NCBI GenBank assembly: GCA_046154695.1
Contig: JBJXFI010000128.1
Coordinates: 1 to 9,551, forward strand
Length of the DNA: 9,551 nt
Reading direction: 5' to 3'
Source of the DNA: DALYLB01 sp046154695
Lineage (GTDB): Bacteria > Acidobacteriota > Blastocatellia > RBC074
Of the stretch, positions 7,464 to 9,551 are shown piece by piece; position 1 is the stretch's first letter, and every line of letters begins with the position of its first letter. The translations under genes were made by a program, and so were the position numbers. The notes under the pieces were generated by a model that saw nothing but the letters and a program-made list of their open reading frames with translations, ran no database searches and was not told where the DNA came from.

Positions 7464-8210
7464 ATGGATCAGAAACGATTGGAAGAGCTGTTGGTGAGTT
7501 TCAAGGAGGGCCGGGTGGGTCTGGCCCAGGCGCTCGACGGGCTGCGGCATCTGCCGTATGAGAACCTCGGGTACGCGAATGTGGATCATCATCGCGCGAT
7601 GCGGCAGGGGTTTCCGGAGGTGATCTTCGGCCAGGGAAAGACGCCGGAGCAGGTTGCGGGAATCGCGGAGCGATTGCTGTCCGGTTCGTCGAACCTGCTC
7701 ATCACGCGGACCGATCGGGCCGCCTTCGAGAGGGTGCGAACGATCGCCGACGATGCGGTCTATCACGAGAGCTGCGGCGCGATCTCGGTGCGGCGCGACC
7801 AGACGTCGCGCGGGCGGGGCCGGATCGCGATCGTCACGGCGGGAACCTCCGACATTCCGGTGGCCGATGAGGCGGCGGTGACGGCCGAAGTCATGGGCAA
7901 TCAGATCGAGCGGCTCTTCGATGTCGGGGTCGCGGGCATTCATCGGGTGCTCAGCCGGCGCGAGCTGCTGCAATCGGCGAAGGTGATCGTCTGTGTGGCC
8001 GGCATGGAGGGCGCGCTCCCGAGCGTGGTCGGGGGGCTGGTCAGCGTTCCGGTGATCGCCGTTCCGACGAGCATCGGATACGGCGCAAGTTTCAACGGCG
8101 TCGCGGCGCTGCTCGGCATGCTCAATTCATGCTCGTCGAACGTCACAGTCGTCAATATCGATAATGGATTCGGCGGCGGGTTCGTCGCCAGCCTGATCAA
8201 TCGGGCCTGA
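7464..8210 (+). CDS. larB: Pyridinium-3,5-biscarboxylic acid mononucleotide synthase LarB
   Basis: LarB carboxylates and hydrolyses nicotinic acid adenine dinucleotide, the first step toward the nickel-pincer nucleotide cofactor of lactate racemase-type (LarA family) enzymes. The 248-residue protein has an N-terminal region with ARPYENLGYANVDHHR-like sequence (LPYENLGYANVDHHR, 30-44), then the AIR-carboxylase-like (PurE-related) domain: IAIVTAGTSDIPVADEAAVT (121-140), YDVGVAGIHR-like FDVGVAGIHR (152-161), VAGMEGALPSVVGGL (178-192), PTSIGYGASF (201-210) and MLNSCSSNVTVVNIDNGFGGG (219-239). The cysteine in NSC (C223) matches the position I recall as the pyridine-binding cysteine of characterised LarB. 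ATG 7464 follows GAGGGG closely; a TTG at 7455 would add three residues. The usual partners larC and larE are not in the window. Its last codons lie in a 14-bp triplication. Confidence 0.93.
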   Translation: MDQKRLEELLVSFKEGRVGLAQALDGLRHLPYENLGYANVDHHRAMRQGFPEVIFGQGKTPEQVAGIAERLLSGSSNLLITRTDRAAFERVRTIADDAVYHESCGAISVRRDQTSRGRGRIAIVTAGTSDIPVADEAAVTAEVMGNQIERLFDVGVAGIHRVLSRRELLQSAKVIVCVAGMEGALPSVVGGLVSVPVIAVPTSIGYGASFNGVAALLGMLNSCSSNVTVVNIDNGFGGGFVASLINRA

Positions 8211-8233
8211 TCAATCGGGCCTGATCAATCGGG
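8192..8233. repeat. 14-bp tandem triplication between convergent larB and CHAD genes
   Basis: CCTGATCAATCGGG occurs three times without change (8192-8205, 8206-8219, 8220-8233), followed by a partial CCTGA. The first unit encodes the conserved LarB tail LINR. Each unit contains the palindrome TGATCA, so it has TGA on both strands. Because 14 is not a multiple of three, the three units stop all three frames on each strand. larB stops in unit 2 (8208-8210) and the CHAD gene in unit 3 (8225-8227). Confidence 0.95.
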
Positions 8234-8794
8234 CCTGACCAGGTGAAGCGGCGTCGCGGCGTTCTCTTCCGGAGCGGGCTCTTCCTGAGCGGGCTTCGCG
8301 AGCCGGATCGTTCGCGGGCGGGAGATCATCGCCCGCAGGCCCTTGCGAAATTCCCGGATCGTCATTCCGAACCAGACATCCCGGAACTGATCGAGCAGCA
8401 GGGCCTGCCGCTGCCGGTATTCGAGCGCGAGCGTCTCCAGCATCCCAAGTTCGGTGCGCCGCGCCTCCCGCCGCCGCAGCGTCGCGATTTCGCGCTCGAC
8501 TGTTGTGCGCTGCGTCTCGCAATCCTGCATCACGCCCAGCAGATCCTGCCCCCGTTTGAGCAGATCGATCAGCAGCGCCAGGCGGTCGGGGTAGAGATCC
8601 CGCAGGCTCTCCGCGCTGTAACGCAGACGTTTGCCCGAGATCCGCAAATTGTGGAGTTGCGACGCGTCGGGCGTTCGCTGCGAATCCGGCCAGTGCGAAT
8701 AGAATTCCCGGAGGCGCGTCCTGAGAATCCGCGCCGCCGCCGCCTTGATCGGCGAATCGGGATGGACCTTCCTGATCTTATGCGGCTTGGCCAT
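8225..8794 (-). CDS. CHAD domain protein, C-terminal half (second gene of a split pair)
   Basis: A 189-residue protein holding the second internal repeat of a CHAD domain. The signature QLHNLRISGKRLRYSAESL (46-64) carries the conserved His48 and the basic residues Arg51, Lys55, Arg56 and Arg58, followed by DLLKRGQDLLGVMQDCET (77-94), matching the usual L-x-LG-x-x-x-D pattern. CHAD domains bind inorganic polyphosphate through basic residues and histidines; the protein should be cytoplasmic. The C-terminal tail (about 160-189) is proline- and glutamate-rich and probably disordered. It overlaps the preceding CHAD half by 17 nt in a different frame. A perfect AAGGAGG lies 6 nt before its ATG, so it looks independently initiated, not merely broken off. 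Alternative reading: one CHAD gene interrupted by a sequencing or true frameshift. It ends inside a 14-bp tandem repeat. Confidence 0.85.
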   Translation of the reverse strand: MAKPHKIRKVHPDSPIKAAAARILRTRLREFYSHWPDSQRTPDASQLHNLRISGKRLRYSAESLRDLYPDRLALLIDLLKRGQDLLGVMQDCETQRTTVEREIATLRRREARRTELGMLETLALEYRQRQALLLDQFRDVWFGMTIREFRKGLRAMISRPRTIRLAKPAQEEPAPEENAATPLHLVRPD

Positions 8795-9272
8795 GCGCGG
8801 CCTCCTTCTCGGTCGGAGTGGGCAGATTCGTGTGGCCGAGTTCTCTCTTCAATGCCGCATACTCCTGTCCGTGCAGGTAGTTCACGAGCGTGCGCAACCG
8901 GCCCCGACGACGCGACTTCAATCGTTTAATGAAATCCTTCAGCGCGGATCGCTCCGATTCCGCCCGGGAGAGAAGCGCCGCCGTCATGGCCTCGATCATC
9001 ACATCCATATCCCGCACGCTCCCGAGCGCCCCCGCCAGATGCTCCAGCCGCAGCCGCAGCCGCCGCCGATCCTCGCGTGGGACGCAGACCGCGAAATTGC
9101 TCAACGCCACCCGCAACCGCCGGATTCCCACCCGCATGTCATGCACCGCCTCCACCTCGCCCGCCAGCGCCCCGGCCTCTTGCGCCAGAATCTGCCCGTG
9201 CAGCTCCCGAAAGAGCCGCGACGCGAAGGCATCCGTATCTGCCGGCAATGCCGGCTGAGGACTCGCTTCCAT
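8778..9272 (-). CDS. CHAD domain protein, N-terminal half (first gene of a split pair)
   Basis: A 164-residue protein carrying the first internal repeat of a CHAD domain. EAVHDMRVGIRRLRVALSNF (41-60) has the conserved His44 and Arg47, Arg51, Arg52 and Arg54, followed by LEHLAGALGSVRDMDVMIE (76-94), the usual LG-x-x-RD-x-D element. The next helices (101-144) are rich in Arg and Lys. The protein ends in a short polar linker (NLPTPTEKEAAHGQAA) where an intact CHAD protein would continue into the second repeat. The complementary half is encoded by the next gene, overlapping by 17 nt. The two products probably assemble into one polyphosphate-binding module. In-frame ATGs at 9287, 9278 and 9272 are possible; 9272 is chosen because GAGGTG lies 7 nt upstream of it. 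No signal peptide. Confidence 0.83.
   Translation of the reverse strand: MEASPQPALPADTDAFASRLFRELHGQILAQEAGALAGEVEAVHDMRVGIRRLRVALSNFAVCVPREDRRRLRLRLEHLAGALGSVRDMDVMIEAMTAALLSRAESERSALKDFIKRLKSRRRGRLRTLVNYLHGQEYAALKRELGHTNLPTPTEKEAAHGQAA
8801..8807 (-). promoter_or_regulatory. Strong Shine-Dalgarno site of the C-terminal CHAD gene
   Basis: AAGGAGG on the minus strand lies 6 nt before ATG 8794, inside the coding end of the preceding CHAD gene. It is the best ribosome binding site in the window and supports a genuine separate start. Confidence 0.75.
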
Positions 9273-9320
9273 TTCCATGCACCTCATTGTTGAATCCAGC
9301 CTCGGGGTTGATCGGCAGGT

Positions 9321-9350
9321 ATTCTATGCTTTCCCTCATTCTCCGCTCAA
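9321..9350 (-). promoter_or_regulatory. Candidate promoter of the CHAD gene pair
   Basis: On the minus strand TTGAGC (9345-9350, four of six) and TAGAAT (9321-9326, five of six) are 18 bp apart. Transcription would begin near 9314, giving a leader of about 40 nt before ATG 9272. Confidence 0.45.
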
Positions 9351-9382
9351 GCGCATTTCCTCGGGATAATGTTTGGAGTTCC

Positions 9383-9428
9383 GCCTTCAGGCGGCCGGCC
9401 TCCCGCAAACCGCGGACCGCCTGAAGGC
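9383..9428. repeat. 12-bp inverted repeat, probable dispersed hairpin element
   Basis: GCCTTCAGGCGG (9383-9394) and CCGCCTGAAGGC (9417-9428) are perfect reverse complements around 22 nt. The left arm can also fold alone as CCGCC-TTCA-GGCGG. It lies upstream of the CHAD promoter candidate, between it and the next repeat, and no open frame with gene character covers it. Confidence 0.65.
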
Positions 9429-9449
9429 CAATGGCATTAAGTTTAGAGG

Positions 9450-9551
9450 GTGTACTGAAATTCTTTTGCCTCAACCCGCGAAGCGGGTGGCGGCATATAG
9501 CCTGGGGTGAAGGCGAAGCCGGAACCCCAGGGTCGGTAAAAACGGTTTTCA
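9450..9551. repeat. Second copy of the hairpin module, cut by the window end
   Basis: Positions 9472-9551 match 3811-3890 at 75 of 80 bases with no gaps, including hairpin A (9474-9488) and the full hairpin B, here with an 8-bp stem CCTGGGGT/ACCCCAGG. Weaker similarity continues left to the GGTGT string at 9450. The window ends exactly where hairpin C begins in the first copy. Confidence 0.85.

Overview
The window is GC-rich, tightly packed bacterial DNA that I cannot place firmly. Futalosine-pathway menaquinone genes, a DUF1800/DUF1501 pair and dense hairpin-rich intergenic repeats suggest a genome of the Planctomycetota/Verrucomicrobiota/Sumerlaeota or Acidobacteriota kind. This is a weak inference from gene content and repeat style. 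I see no tRNA, rRNA, CRISPR array, transposase or phage gene.

Layout: (1) 1-671, minus strand: the N-terminal part of an alpha/beta hydrolase cut by the window edge, divergent from (2) 864-3666, plus strand: a DUF1800 gene followed by a DUF1501 gene, the usual two-gene pair of exported proteins. (3) 3667-4056: a noncoding stretch holding two repeat elements, a CACGGGG-type inverted repeat and a composite palindromic element of about 270 bp made of two head-to-head hairpin modules. (4) 7314-4057, minus strand: a four-gene operon ubiX - ubiA/mqnP - exported redoxin with a CxxS site - mqnE, with ATGA overlaps on both sides of the redoxin. It supplies prenylated FMN, the prenyl transfer and the aminofutalosine synthase step of menaquinone synthesis. 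(5) 7464-8210, plus strand: larB, the first enzyme of nickel-pincer cofactor synthesis, divergent from ubiX, with promoter candidates sharing one -35 region. (6) 9272-8225, minus strand: a CHAD (polyphosphate-binding) domain split over two overlapping genes, convergent with larB. (7) 9288-9551: a promoter candidate for the CHAD pair, another inverted repeat, and a second copy of the hairpin module, cut by the window end.

The points most worth following are the split CHAD pair, the CxxS redoxin built into a menaquinone operon, the nearly leaderless ubiX promoter overlapping that of larB, a 14-bp triplication that puts stop codons in all six frames between two convergent genes, and the composite palindromic repeat whose hairpins nearly all have GAA loops.
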